Source: JAWLFY01 sp041685355 (lineage in GTDB: Bacteria > Planctomycetota > Planctomycetia > Pirellulales > Pirellulaceae). From it: a stretch of 64,000 bases of DNA. The DNA lies in assembly GCA_041685355.1 (NCBI GenBank), contig JAWLFY010000007.1:1-64000 (forward strand), given 5' to 3'. This document shows positions 40,419 through 49,679 of this stretch, piece after piece (position 1 is the first letter of the stretch; each line of letters starts with the position of its first letter). The translations under genes were made by a program, and so were the position numbers. The notes below the pieces were generated by a model. The model ran no database searches. It was not told the DNA's origin and was given only the letters and a program-made list of their open reading frames with translations.

Positions 40419-42434
40419 ATGACTCGCAGCGAGCTTCCTGACGTCCCCGCGTTGCTCCGGATCGGTCCGCGGATCGCCGTCTTGCCGGTGATCCACGGCA
40501 GCGCCCAATTCGCGGTGACGGTTCGCCGGTGGATGTTGGAGAACGCGTTCGACCGCGTCGCCGTCCCGCTCCCCGAGTCGTTCCGGGAACCGGTCGAAGA
40601 CGCGGTGTTGGAACTGCCCCGTCCGTCGATCGTGATCCAGCCGAGCGTGCCGCGTTTCCCCCGGTCACCGTATGAGGCGACCGGGTTCGACCCGTCGTCG
40701 GAGGCCGAGCGTTGGCAGAGCGATTCGTGGCCCGAGGGGGATGCGGACGGCGAGGAGGACGACGAAGCGGACGAGCCGCCGATGAGCTACGTCCCGGTCG
40801 ACCCGTGTCAGCCGGTGATCATGGCGATCCGGGCGGCGATGGGCGAGCACATCCCGCGGGAATACATCGATCTGGAGACCGACCCGTTCACGCCGTACGC
40901 GACGGGGATGCCGGACCCGTTCGCCGTCCGACACGTCCCGCCCGAGCGGTTCGCGGCGGCATTGTTGCCAAGCCTGACCCGGCCGCCCGACGTGCAAACG
41001 CGATCGCGGATCGTTCACATGGCGAGCCGGTTGTGGGAGCTGCAACGGGAGCATCATCGCGTGCTGCTGGTGATCAGCGTGCTCGATTGGCCGTGGATCC
41101 GCGAGGCGTACACGGACCTCTTCGACCCGGACACGGCGAGACCCGAGGCGACTCGCGGGATGACCGAATTCCCCGAGCACGATCACGTCGAATGTCCGGT
41201 CCGCTACGCGGTCGATCCACGGACGTTGACGTTCCTGTTCGGCGAACTGCCGTTCATCACCGGACTGTACGAACGGGCCCGGAGCGAGCTCGAGGAGGAC
41301 GAGGACCTGATCATCGACGGGGTCAAGGAATTGCTCTTGGCGGCTCGGGACTCGTATCGCCAAGAGCTCGGAAACCGGGCCCGGCGGATCTCGCCGCTGT
41401 TGTTGTCAAAATGCTTGCAGTACGTTCGCAACCTGTCCTTGATCCACCGCCGGATGACGCCCGACTTGGTCACGATCGTGACCGCGGCGAAGCAGATCTT
41501 GGGGGACCAGTTCGCGATCCACGTCGCCGAGCGGGCGAACGAGTACGCGTACGGCGAGTTGCCGGGGGACGACGGTCCGCCGGTCGCGACGTTGGGGATC
41601 GACCAGGCGCGACTCCCCGACGGGGCGACGGTCTCTTTGGTGAGTCGCTTGCCGGGGCCGCCGATGACGTGGCGGACGTTGGAACTTCAGCGGCGTCCCA
41701 CCGAGTTCGAGAGGGACCGGTGGCGGTACCGATGGAACCCCTACAGCCAATGCAGCTACCCGCCGGAGGACCAGCGGATCGAAGCGTTCCGGACCCGTGT
41801 CTTCGATCGCGCCCGCGCGATCCTCGGAAACGACCTGGCGCGAACCGAGAAGTTCACCACCAGCGTCAAGGACGGGATCGACATCCGAGACACGCTGCGG
41901 CATTGGTACGAGAAACAGATCTACGTCAAGGTCGTGCCGCCCAGTCGCGGGACCCTCGACGCGTGCGTGATGCTGTTCGACTCGCCGGCCGACCCGCGTG
42001 ATTATCCGTGGCGGACGACATGGTTCGCGGAGCACGAAAACGAGTCGACGTTGGCGTTGTTCGCGACCGACTTTCGCGCCGAGTTGGTCGGGCCGGGGAT
42101 CGGGTTATCCGTGTACGGCGGGGCGATGTTCTTGTACCCGCCGGTGGTGATCCCCGACGTGTGGGGCGACCCCCGTCTCGATTTCACCGCGACGCTTGAG
42201 GAGCGGTTGTTGGCGGCGGCGTGCATGCACGCCAAAGGCCGCGAGATCGCGCTTCTCTCGGCGCTTCCGCCCGGGGGCGGATGGCGGCGCTTGGCGCGGC
42301 GATTCAAGAAACACCTCGTGCACGTCCCGCTGAACAGTTTCAGCGACGAACAGGTTCAACAGTTACGGATGGTCCACGTCCTCAACGGCGGCGAGGTGCG
42401 GAGCTACGCCGCCGACTTCATCCGTCGCGTCTGA
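40419..42434 (+). CDS. Large uncharacterised protein next to M16 peptidases
   Basis: A 671-residue protein that I cannot assign. The first 60 residues (RIAVLPVIHGSAQFAVTVRRW and the following VAVPLPES) resemble the start of the TraB/ChaN/erythromycin-esterase-like clan, where a His-Gly near the N-terminus is part of the active site; this is a weak hint. An acidic linker lies near 105-125, then a large alpha/beta body, several Trp/Arg-rich segments and a C-terminal HVLNGGEVRSYAADFIRR. No signal peptide or membrane helix is seen. It starts seven bases after the active M16 subunit, so it is almost certainly in the same operon and may be part of the same system. Its last 72 bases overlap the convergent transporter gene. 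Confidence 0.8.
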   Translation: MTRSELPDVPALLRIGPRIAVLPVIHGSAQFAVTVRRWMLENAFDRVAVPLPESFREPVEDAVLELPRPSIVIQPSVPRFPRSPYEATGFDPSSEAERWQSDSWPEGDADGEEDDEADEPPMSYVPVDPCQPVIMAIRAAMGEHIPREYIDLETDPFTPYATGMPDPFAVRHVPPERFAAALLPSLTRPPDVQTRSRIVHMASRLWELQREHHRVLLVISVLDWPWIREAYTDLFDPDTARPEATRGMTEFPEHDHVECPVRYAVDPRTLTFLFGELPFITGLYERARSELEEDEDLIIDGVKELLLAARDSYRQELGNRARRISPLLLSKCLQYVRNLSLIHRRMTPDLVTIVTAAKQILGDQFAIHVAERANEYAYGELPGDDGPPVATLGIDQARLPDGATVSLVSRLPGPPMTWRTLELQRRPTEFERDRWRYRWNPYSQCSYPPEDQRIEAFRTRVFDRARAILGNDLARTEKFTTSVKDGIDIRDTLRHWYEKQIYVKVVPPSRGTLDACVMLFDSPADPRDYPWRTTWFAEHENESTLALFATDFRAELVGPGIGLSVYGGAMFLYPPVVIPDVWGDPRLDFTATLEERLLAAACMHAKGREIALLSALPPGGGWRRLARRFKKHLVHVPLNSFSDEQVQQLRMVHVLNGGEVRSYAADFIRRV

Positions 42435-43769
42435 CGCCGATTGCTGGCGGTACTGTTCGACCATCCCGGGCAGCTTGACGAACGCGGTGTTGGCGGCGAT
42501 CGCCAACAGCAACACGAGCCCGATGCCGGCGAACACCTGGGTCCCCGGACCGCTCGCCTGGTTCCCCATCACTTCGCGGGAACTTGCCAACCAAAACAGC
42601 ACGCCGGCGACCAACGGGGCGCCCACCACCGTCACCGCCTGGGCCGCGATGATCGTCGGCGTGCGATCGAAGTCGAGAACCATCGCGGCGAGCGCGACGA
42701 TCATTCCGGTCAACAGCACCGCCACCGTCATCAAACGCGGCCAGCGGTCCGACCCGTCGCTGCCGAGCCCCAGACCGTCCGAGAGGATGAACCCGCCGAT
42801 CATCGAGTTGACCAAGAACGAAGAATAGGCGGCCGAGAACAAGCCGATGCAGAAGATCAGTTTCCCGCTCGTCCCGAAGGTCGGCTCGAGCGAATCGGCG
42901 ACCGCCACCGGGTCGGAAAGGACGACCTTGGAGCCGGTGTAAAGCCCCGCCGCCGCGGTCGACATCAGCATCACCGTGATCAACGCCATCACCACCGATC
43001 CGACCCGCGCGTCGACGATCCCGTTGCGGACCTCCGCAAGCCCCCATCCTTTTTGCCGCACCAGGTAGGCCTGGAAGAACGCCGCCGAAATCACGAACGT
43101 GGTCCCGATCAGCCCCAGTACCGCGATGTCGATTTGGCCGATCGCCGGGACGAACCCCTGGGCCATCGCGACCGGGTCGGGGCGGAGGCTGATCAGGTTG
43201 ATCGCGAAGCTGATCAGCATCACGGCGACGAACGTCATCATCACCCGTTCGACCATCCGGTACAGGTTTTTGAACGCGAACAGGAACGTGATCGCGATCG
43301 CGTTGAAGGCGACGACCAAAACGGCGACCAACGTGTCCGATTCGATGAACGTCTCGAACGCCGCCCCGACCCCGATGTTGTTCCCCGACTGGAACGCGGC
43401 GGAGATGAAGAACACGCACAATCCGACAAGAATCGCCAGCGGCTTGCCGACGTGACGCCGCATCAAGTCGCCGGGGGAACCGTCGGCGACCGCGCCGAGT
43501 TTCGCCCCGAGCGTCATGTAGGTCAGCATGAACGCGACCGAGATGACGATCACCCACAACATCGCGTAACCGTTGTTCGCCCCGACCGTCGAACTGGTCA
43601 GGATGCTTCCGGGACCGATCACGACGCACGCCGTGATCAGGCTCGGCCCGATCCGCATGTACCACGGTTTGTATCGTGGGGCGCTCCCGGCGGGCAGCGA
43701 TTCTTGCCCGGACGATTCGGGATCGCTGGGCGTGTCGGGAGTGTCGGGCGTGCTGGGAGTGCTGGGCAT
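42363..43769 (-). CDS. Nramp-like membrane transporter with altered metal site
   Basis: A 468-residue membrane protein with about 11 helices after a Ser/Thr/Pro-rich N-terminal tail (1-35). The first helix reads GPSLITACVVIGPGSILTSS, where canonical Nramp proteins have DPGN, and the helix-6 region reads VISAAFFQAYLV instead of the MPH motif. The Asp, Asn and Met that hold transition metal ions are therefore missing, so the substrate may be Mg2+, another ion or something else. The ATG at 43769 is chosen; the frame opens far upstream inside the WD40 gene. It starts 39 bases after that gene and may be co-transcribed. Its C-terminal 23 codons overlap the 671-residue protein gene on the other strand. 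Confidence 0.85.
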   Translation of the reverse strand: MPSTPSTPDTPDTPSDPESSGQESLPAGSAPRYKPWYMRIGPSLITACVVIGPGSILTSSTVGANNGYAMLWVIVISVAFMLTYMTLGAKLGAVADGSPGDLMRRHVGKPLAILVGLCVFFISAAFQSGNNIGVGAAFETFIESDTLVAVLVVAFNAIAITFLFAFKNLYRMVERVMMTFVAVMLISFAINLISLRPDPVAMAQGFVPAIGQIDIAVLGLIGTTFVISAAFFQAYLVRQKGWGLAEVRNGIVDARVGSVVMALITVMLMSTAAAGLYTGSKVVLSDPVAVADSLEPTFGTSGKLIFCIGLFSAAYSSFLVNSMIGGFILSDGLGLGSDGSDRWPRLMTVAVLLTGMIVALAAMVLDFDRTPTIIAAQAVTVVGAPLVAGVLFWLASSREVMGNQASGPGTQVFAGIGLVLLLAIAANTAFVKLPGMVEQYRQQSASDATDEVGGVAPHLAAVEDVDHP

Positions 43770-43807
43770 GCTAGGCAAGGTTTCGTCCGATCGGTTGTGG
43801 TAGGCTT

Positions 43808-46800
43808 TTAGTTCGTTTCGTGGATCCGCTTGCCCTCTTCGAGGTCCCAAACGTGCAGTTCGCCCGTTTGGCCTCCGGTGACCAACGTCTTGCCGTCGGG
43901 GGTGACGTCGACCGCGAACAGGAAGTCGGGCGAGACTTGCAGGGTGCGGATCAGTTTTCCGTTGTCGGCGTCGTGAAGCCGGACCTGGCCATCGCCGCAC
44001 GCCGAAACGATTCGGTCGCTCGCGCCGACGAATCGGATGGCGGTGACCTCTTTGGGGAACCCGCCGATCGTTCGTCGTTGGCCCCCCGTTTCGACGTCCC
44101 AAACCTTGACGGTTTGGTCCGCCGCGGCGGAGGCGATCGATTCCAGGTCGTCATTCCACGCCAACGAGAGGACGTGATGGGTGTGTCCCTCCAAGGTCCG
44201 TTTCGCTTCGCCCGAGGCGACGTCCGTCAAGCGGACGGTCTTATCGGCCGCGGACGACGCCAACGCCGTCCCGTCCGGCGAGAATCTTAATCCGAACACG
44301 GTGTCGCCGTGAATCGCACCGAAGTCGCGAAGCAGCCGGCCGTCGTCGGTGGCGAAGATCAACACCTGGCCGGACCGACTCGGCGGTCCGCTCCCGACGG
44401 CGATCGCCAACCCGTCGGGCCGAAAGTCGATCGCCGTCGTGCGGTCGCTGATCGGTGAGTCTTGCGGCGACCCGATGGTCCGTTCGAGCTGCCACCGGGG
44501 ATCAACCTCCCACACGCTCGCGGGCGAATTCCGGTCGAACAGGCAAACGGTATCCCCGGGCCCGAACGCGACGCCGAGCGGCTCGGCGGTCGCCTCGTGC
44601 GGGGGACGGAGGACCTGCGCCGCCGTCGTCTCTCCCGCGCGATAGATTCGCGCCGTCCCGTCACGATGACGAGACGTGATCCGGCGGCCGTCGGGGCTGA
44701 AGGCGAGTCCCACCACGAGACCGGCTGGGGTGCCCCTCCGCGCTTGGTGTCGATCGAGTCGCGACCCCGATCGTTCCGTACGTCGGGACGCGGCGCGAAT
44801 CGTGGCCTCGTGTTCCGGAAGCCGGGACGCGACCCGCCGTAGCCGATCGGTCGCGGTCTCGAGCGTTTGCTCCCGCTCACCGAGTTGTTTCTCGCTCGCT
44901 TCCTTTTCTTTCGCCTTCTCGTCGAGCGACTTGCGGTCCGCCTCGAGTTGCCCTTTCAATTTCGATTCGGCCTGCTGAGCATTCGCGATCGCCGCTTCGG
45001 ACGCTTCGATCGCCTTTTCCGCTTCCGCGATCTCCTGCTTTCGTTTCTCGATCCGTTCCCGCGCCTGTTCCGCTTCGCGACGGGCCTTTTCGATTTCGCT
45101 TTCGGTCGCCGCGACCTTGTTCGCCGCCGCCTCTCGCTGCTGCTCCTTTTCGGCAACGTCCTCGGCCGCCTTTTCGCGGGCGGCTTCTGCCTCCGCGACC
45201 GACTTTTCTTCCACCTCGATCGCCGCGTTGATCTCCCCGGTCCGCTCGTTGAGCCGCTCGACCCGAGCCGATTGTCTTGCGAGATCGCGTTCCAGCGACG
45301 TGGTCATCAAGCCGTCCGCCGGATCACCCTGAAGCGTCTCGAGCGGTGCACCGTCGGCCAGATTCCAAATCCGGGTGACGCCATCTTCGCCCGCGGTCGC
45401 GATCCGCTTCCCGTCCGCATCGACCGCGATCGCGAGCACTTTCGCGCCGTGATCGAGCGCGCTCGCCGGCTCGCCGCCGGGCAACGAGAACCGATCGATT
45501 CGGCCCCCATCGTGGGCCACCGCCAGCGTCGTCGGATCGCCGGGGAGGAACCGGATCGCGGTCGCCGAGTCGATCGCGTCGATGGTCCCGACCGACAATC
45601 GGGTCAACTCCGTGGGGGCCGCGTCGCCGGTTTCCGATTCGTTTGCGTCTGACTCATCGGCGTCCGACTCATCGGACTCATTCGACCGTTGCGGCTCGAT
45701 CGGGGCGTTCGGTCGGGACCACGACCAAAGGGCGACGCTCCCGTCCGTTCGAATGGCGGCGATTTTTGTCGCGTCGTTCGAGGCGGCCAGCCCCACCAAG
45801 GAGGTCTCCGCGGCGAGTCGGGCGGCCGCCGAGTCGGTCTTGAGGTCCCAGACCACGACGTTCCCGTCGGCGTCGGCCAGAACGAGTCGCTTGCCACCGG
45901 TCGACAACGCCAAGCCGACCGGTCGCGATTTCGGCCTCGCGACAATCCGGGGCGGCTGGTCATTGTCAGCGTCCCAAGACTCGACATTCCCGATCGCGTC
46001 GATCCACGCCCAGGTCTTTCCCGTCGGGTCCGACGCGACCGGGCCGACGGACCGTGCGAGGGGTGAATCCGCGGGACCGAGTCTTTGGTGGACGCGTCGC
46101 CACAACTTGACCGAGCGGAAGCCTCCGGTCGCGATTCGGTCGCCCAAAGGCGAAAACGCGACCGCCTGGATCAAGTCGACATCGGTCAGGTCCTCGCCGC
46201 GGTTCGACGCCAGTTCCGGGTCAACCAGATTGACGACCCGCTCGCCCGAACGGAGATCGAATAGCGAGACACGGTTTCCCCGCGCTCGAGCGACCCACTT
46301 CGAATCGGGAGAGATCGCGACCGAGTAAACGGGGCGGACCGATTCCGGCAGCGGCGTCCAGTCGATCCCACCGGAGGTCGTGTCGCCCCCTTCCGCCCCC
46401 TGTTCGATCCAACGTTTCAGCAGCGCGAGTTCCCGGGGCGACAGCGGTTCCGCGTCCAAGACGTTATCTTCCGGCGGCATTACCGGGTCCTCGTGGCCAC
46501 TGGCGCGGAGCCACACCGAACTCTCGTCCGGTTCTCCCGGAACGATCCCCGGTCCGCCAAAGCCGCCGGCGAGGAGCCCCGAGTGCGTCTCGAGATTCAG
46601 ATCGCCCTCGGGGTCTTGTTCGAAGTGGCACGCCAGACAACTCCGTTTCAGAAACGGGACGATGTCGCGGGCGTAATCGATCGGCGTGTCGCGGTCGAGT
46701 TCTGCGATCGGACGTCCGTCTTGGTCGGGAGACGGGCCCTCGGCGAATAGACGCGAGTCGGCGAAGTGCGCGGCATCGGCCAGCCAGGTCGCGAGGCAAG

Positions 46801-46840
46801 CGGCGAGGCACACGACGAGGGATCGGGCGGGTTGGGTCAT
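43808..46840 (-). CDS. Secreted WD40 protein with N-terminal cytochrome and coiled coil
   Basis: A 1010-residue exported protein of a type common in planctomycetes. Order: signal peptide (about 1-25), a planctomycete cytochrome-type domain with heme motif CLACH (68-72) and a likely axial Met in PVMPPE near 116-121, a first set of WD40 repeats (about 170-520), a long charged coiled coil (about 525-690, rich in Glu, Lys, Ala), and a second WD40 set ending GQTGELHVWDLEEGKRI. The design suggests an electron-transfer domain on a scaffold that can dimerise through the coiled coil. The ATG at 46840 matches the signal peptide; the frame is open 19 codons earlier. It is transcribed with the Nramp-like gene downstream. 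Confidence 0.9.
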   Translation of the reverse strand: MTQPARSLVVCLAACLATWLADAAHFADSRLFAEGPSPDQDGRPIAELDRDTPIDYARDIVPFLKRSCLACHFEQDPEGDLNLETHSGLLAGGFGGPGIVPGEPDESSVWLRASGHEDPVMPPEDNVLDAEPLSPRELALLKRWIEQGAEGGDTTSGGIDWTPLPESVRPVYSVAISPDSKWVARARGNRVSLFDLRSGERVVNLVDPELASNRGEDLTDVDLIQAVAFSPLGDRIATGGFRSVKLWRRVHQRLGPADSPLARSVGPVASDPTGKTWAWIDAIGNVESWDADNDQPPRIVARPKSRPVGLALSTGGKRLVLADADGNVVVWDLKTDSAAARLAAETSLVGLAASNDATKIAAIRTDGSVALWSWSRPNAPIEPQRSNESDESDADESDANESETGDAAPTELTRLSVGTIDAIDSATAIRFLPGDPTTLAVAHDGGRIDRFSLPGGEPASALDHGAKVLAIAVDADGKRIATAGEDGVTRIWNLADGAPLETLQGDPADGLMTTSLERDLARQSARVERLNERTGEINAAIEVEEKSVAEAEAAREKAAEDVAEKEQQREAAANKVAATESEIEKARREAEQARERIEKRKQEIAEAEKAIEASEAAIANAQQAESKLKGQLEADRKSLDEKAKEKEASEKQLGEREQTLETATDRLRRVASRLPEHEATIRAASRRTERSGSRLDRHQARRGTPAGLVVGLAFSPDGRRITSRHRDGTARIYRAGETTAAQVLRPPHEATAEPLGVAFGPGDTVCLFDRNSPASVWEVDPRWQLERTIGSPQDSPISDRTTAIDFRPDGLAIAVGSGPPSRSGQVLIFATDDGRLLRDFGAIHGDTVFGLRFSPDGTALASSAADKTVRLTDVASGEAKRTLEGHTHHVLSLAWNDDLESIASAAADQTVKVWDVETGGQRRTIGGFPKEVTAIRFVGASDRIVSACGDGQVRLHDADNGKLIRTLQVSPDFLFAVDVTPDGKTLVTGGQTGELHVWDLEEGKRIHETN

Positions 46841-46908
46841 GAGGCGTCGACGTGAAGGCCGTCGTCGGTGGGAAGGCGGGAGGGAAGGCGGCAACACATT
46901 CTAGCAAA

Positions 46909-47012
46909 GACAACGTTGATCGGAGGGCAAGACAACGTTGATCGGAGGGCAAGCTCGAGCCGGTCCCTCCCGCTTCGGTGGTCACCCGGTTCGCTTCGGT
47001 GGTCACCCGGTT
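46909..47012. repeat. Two direct-repeat pairs, 2 x 22 bp and 2 x 21 bp
   Basis: GACAACGTTGATCGGAGGGC plus AA twice (46909-46952), then CGCTTCGGTGGTCACCCGGT plus T twice (46971-47012). They lie in the divergent region between the WD40 protein and the heme protein, so they are placed to affect either promoter. Confidence 0.93.
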
Positions 47013-47096
47013 CGTTGACGCCAAAACAGGATATGGTTATCCTCTTTTGATTCGGCGTCGTCGGACGTCGACTTCGAACACAAACGGGAGAGTGAA

Positions 47097-47705
47097 ATGC
47101 GGTGCTTTGATTCGATGACCCGATCAGTCTTGATCGCTTCGGTTTGGGTCGCTTCGGTCGTGGCGATGGGCGTGTGGGCAGCAACGGCCGTTGACGCGGA
47201 CGAGACGGCGCGCGATGAGACGGCGAGGGTCGAGGCGGCGAGGGTCGAGGCGGCGAGCGACGAGGCGGCGAGCGACGAGGCGGTCCGCCGCACCCGCGAG
47301 ACGGTTGAAGCGCTCGACAACATCTTCAAGCAGACGATCGTGATGATCACCGACAAGTATGTCCACGACGAGAGTGATTTCGCCGCCGGGAGCGCGGCGG
47401 TGTTGCTATTCAAAAACATCTCCGAGTCGAGCGATCAGGAGATCCGGCTGATCGACGCGACCGGCGACCCCTACGATTCGGAGAACGTCGCCCAAGACCA
47501 GTTCGAAAAGGAAGGCGTCAAGCGACTCAAGTCGGGGGCCGAGCGACACGAGCAAGTCATCGAGAAGGACGGCCGCCGACACCTCCGCGTCTTGACGCCC
47601 GTTCCGGTGGTGATGGAAAAGTGCGTGATGTGTCACGCGCACTACGCCGATGCCAAACCGGGCGAGCCGATCGGAGCGATCAGCTACACGGTTCCGGTCC
47701 GATAG
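47097..47705 (+). CDS. Secreted heme protein of the DUF3365/Tll0287-like type
   Basis: A 202-residue exported protein: signal peptide (about 1-33, core SVLIASVWVASVVAMGVW), a run of in-frame pentad repeats (TARDE, TARVE, AARVE, AASDE; 36-61), then a DUF3365/Tll0287-like sensor or cytochrome domain with CVMCH (176-180) and the family ending YADAKPGEPIGAISYTVPV. Such domains bind c-type heme and occur alone or as extracytoplasmic sensor modules. The ATG at 47097 follows GGGAGAG. It is divergent from the WD40/cytochrome protein, and both being periplasmic heme proteins suggests a shared redox function. Confidence 0.86.
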   Translation: MRCFDSMTRSVLIASVWVASVVAMGVWAATAVDADETARDETARVEAARVEAASDEAASDEAVRRTRETVEALDNIFKQTIVMITDKYVHDESDFAAGSAAVLLFKNISESSDQEIRLIDATGDPYDSENVAQDQFEKEGVKRLKSGAERHEQVIEKDGRRHLRVLTPVPVVMEKCVMCHAHYADAKPGEPIGAISYTVPVR

Positions 47706-47750
47706 CTCCTCGCGGCGGCGTCGGTAAAACATCGTGTCCGCCGCGGGTAG

Positions 47751-49598
47751 TCATTCGTCGACGAGATCTTCGACGGTTTCCTCGAGCGTGTTTCCCGTCA
47801 GGTCGATTGCGGCGACTTGGCCTTCGGGGTCGAGGATCACGGTGAACGGCATCGACACCAAACCGAAACGTTGGGCGGTTTCGTTGGCGACTCGCGCCGT
47901 CGCCGACGACGGGCTGCGGTAGCTGGGGAAGTCGATCTCGGACTGTTCGACGAATTGCCGCAGTTCTTCGCGGGAAGTCTCTTCCGGGTCGAGGTTCATC
48001 CCGACGATCGCGACCGCATCGGGATGAGCCTCGCGAAGACGGAGCAGTCGCGGCAGGAGTTGCAACGAGTCCGGGAACCGGGAACCCCAGAACGGCATCA
48101 GGACGACTCGGCCGCGGTACGTCTCAAACGGGAGCGGTTCGCCGGCGATCGAGTTCAGGTCGGGATCGAAGGGGCGGCCGATCACCGAACGGCGGGCGTC
48201 TCGAGCTTCGATCGCCATTTGGGCCTCGCGGTCGCGGGCGAGCGAGGGGTCCGGGAAGTTTTTCTGCAGGATCTCGTAGGTCGCATCGGCGAGGTCGTCG
48301 CGGCCCGACCCTTCGAGTTCCAGAGCGGCACCGGCGAGGTACCGGACGGTGATGATGTCGGGTGACGTCTCGATCAGGGTCGCGACCATTTCCCGCCACG
48401 TTTCGACGTCGATCTCTTCGCCGGCGACCGCGGCGGCGCGGGCCGGTTCGATCGCGTCGTACCGCACGGATCCCGAAAGGTCCGCGGCCATCCTCGCGAT
48501 GTTGGGGTCTTCGGAGTCGGCGAAGCGTTCGATGATCGTCGCACGGACCGCGCGGGCTTGGTCGTCGTAGCCGTATTGCTCGAGCACCTCCCGGGCTTGC
48601 GCCATCACGACCATCGCCGGCAGGTTCCCGTCGTCGGCCTCGGACGCCAGGTCTTGGGCTTGCTCGACGATCGCCTCGGCGCCCCCCGCGGTCCCGTGCC
48701 GAAGCGTTTCGATCGCGAACCCGAGACGGACCATCCGGCTGTCGACGCGGACCGCCCGATCGTCATGGTCGAGGTGTTCGGTCGCCAGCCGTTCCAACGC
48801 CTCCGCGGAGGGGAGGTCGCCGAGCGAGGCGAGGTGGGATAGCGACTGCAGTTCTCCACGGAGCCCGGCGGTCTGTTGCCGCTCATCGGCGCCGGGGTGT
48901 TCGCCGAGCCGCCGCGACGCCTCGAGTTTTTGCTCGATCACGTCCCGCATCCGTTCCGTCGCCTGTTCTTCGTTCATGATTCCCGCTTCGCCGCTGGCGA
49001 TCCGTCGCATTTGGCGGTCCGCCTCGGCGAGGAACTCGGCGAGCTCGTCGGCGGTCAGGTCATCGCGAAGACGACGGCGTGGCTCGTCGTCGCCCCCGTT
49101 CGTCGGCGACGGTTCGGCGGCGCGGGGGGCATTCTCCGTTGCCCCATCCGCCGTGCGGTCGGCGGGCGGATCGGGCACGCCCGCGACCGGGGGCAGCATC
49201 TCGGAGGCCGGTCCGGGCTGCCCAACGGCCGATCCGCTACGTGGCGTCGTCGCGTCGCGGTCGGCTGAGCGGTCTTTCGCGTTCCGGGTCTCGTTCGCGT
49301 TCTGGGTCTCGTTCGCCTCGCCGGTATCGCGTGAGGCAGCCGGATCGTTACGGGCACCGGCATCGCTGGGGGCACCGGCATCGTTGGGGGCACCGGCATC
49401 GCTGGGGGCAGTCGGTTGCGAGTCGTCCGAACCGTCGCCCGACGTCGTTTCGCGTGATCCGCCGCAGCCGCCGACGGTTGCGAGGCAAAGGGCGATCAAC
49501 AAGACCGATCGGCGGATCGGACGGGCGAGGCCGCCGGGAGTGACTCCGGCGTCGGCGGGTCGGCGACGCGACGAATCGGGCCGTGTGGTTTCACGCAT
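47751..49598 (-). CDS. Lipoprotein with cysteine-free thioredoxin-like domain
   Basis: A 615-residue lipoprotein. A long basic n-region leads to the lipobox ATVGGC (Cys45). Next is a low-complexity stretch of in-frame 18-bp repeats (APSDAG, APNDAG; about 60-85), a helical TPR-like region (about 170-440) and a C-terminal TlpA/AhpC-like domain (about 480-615). Where TlpA has WCxxC this protein reads FWGSRFPDS, so it has no redox cysteines and may bind rather than reduce. The ATG at 49598 is chosen over an upstream in-frame start. Together with the related protein at 51843 it suggests a pair of membrane-anchored, non-redox thioredoxin-fold proteins. Confidence 0.85.
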   Translation of the reverse strand: MRETTRPDSSRRRPADAGVTPGGLARPIRRSVLLIALCLATVGGCGGSRETTSGDGSDDSQPTAPSDAGAPNDAGAPSDAGARNDPAASRDTGEANETQNANETRNAKDRSADRDATTPRSGSAVGQPGPASEMLPPVAGVPDPPADRTADGATENAPRAAEPSPTNGGDDEPRRRLRDDLTADELAEFLAEADRQMRRIASGEAGIMNEEQATERMRDVIEQKLEASRRLGEHPGADERQQTAGLRGELQSLSHLASLGDLPSAEALERLATEHLDHDDRAVRVDSRMVRLGFAIETLRHGTAGGAEAIVEQAQDLASEADDGNLPAMVVMAQAREVLEQYGYDDQARAVRATIIERFADSEDPNIARMAADLSGSVRYDAIEPARAAAVAGEEIDVETWREMVATLIETSPDIITVRYLAGAALELEGSGRDDLADATYEILQKNFPDPSLARDREAQMAIEARDARRSVIGRPFDPDLNSIAGEPLPFETYRGRVVLMPFWGSRFPDSLQLLPRLLRLREAHPDAVAIVGMNLDPEETSREELRQFVEQSEIDFPSYRSPSSATARVANETAQRFGLVSMPFTVILDPEGQVAAIDLTGNTLEETVEDLVDE

Positions 49599-49679
49599 CG
49601 GATTGGGACCACGGGAATGAATTGGGAGCGGCAGGCACCCGGACCGTCTCACCGAGTGCTTTCAGCATATCGGGTGGGG

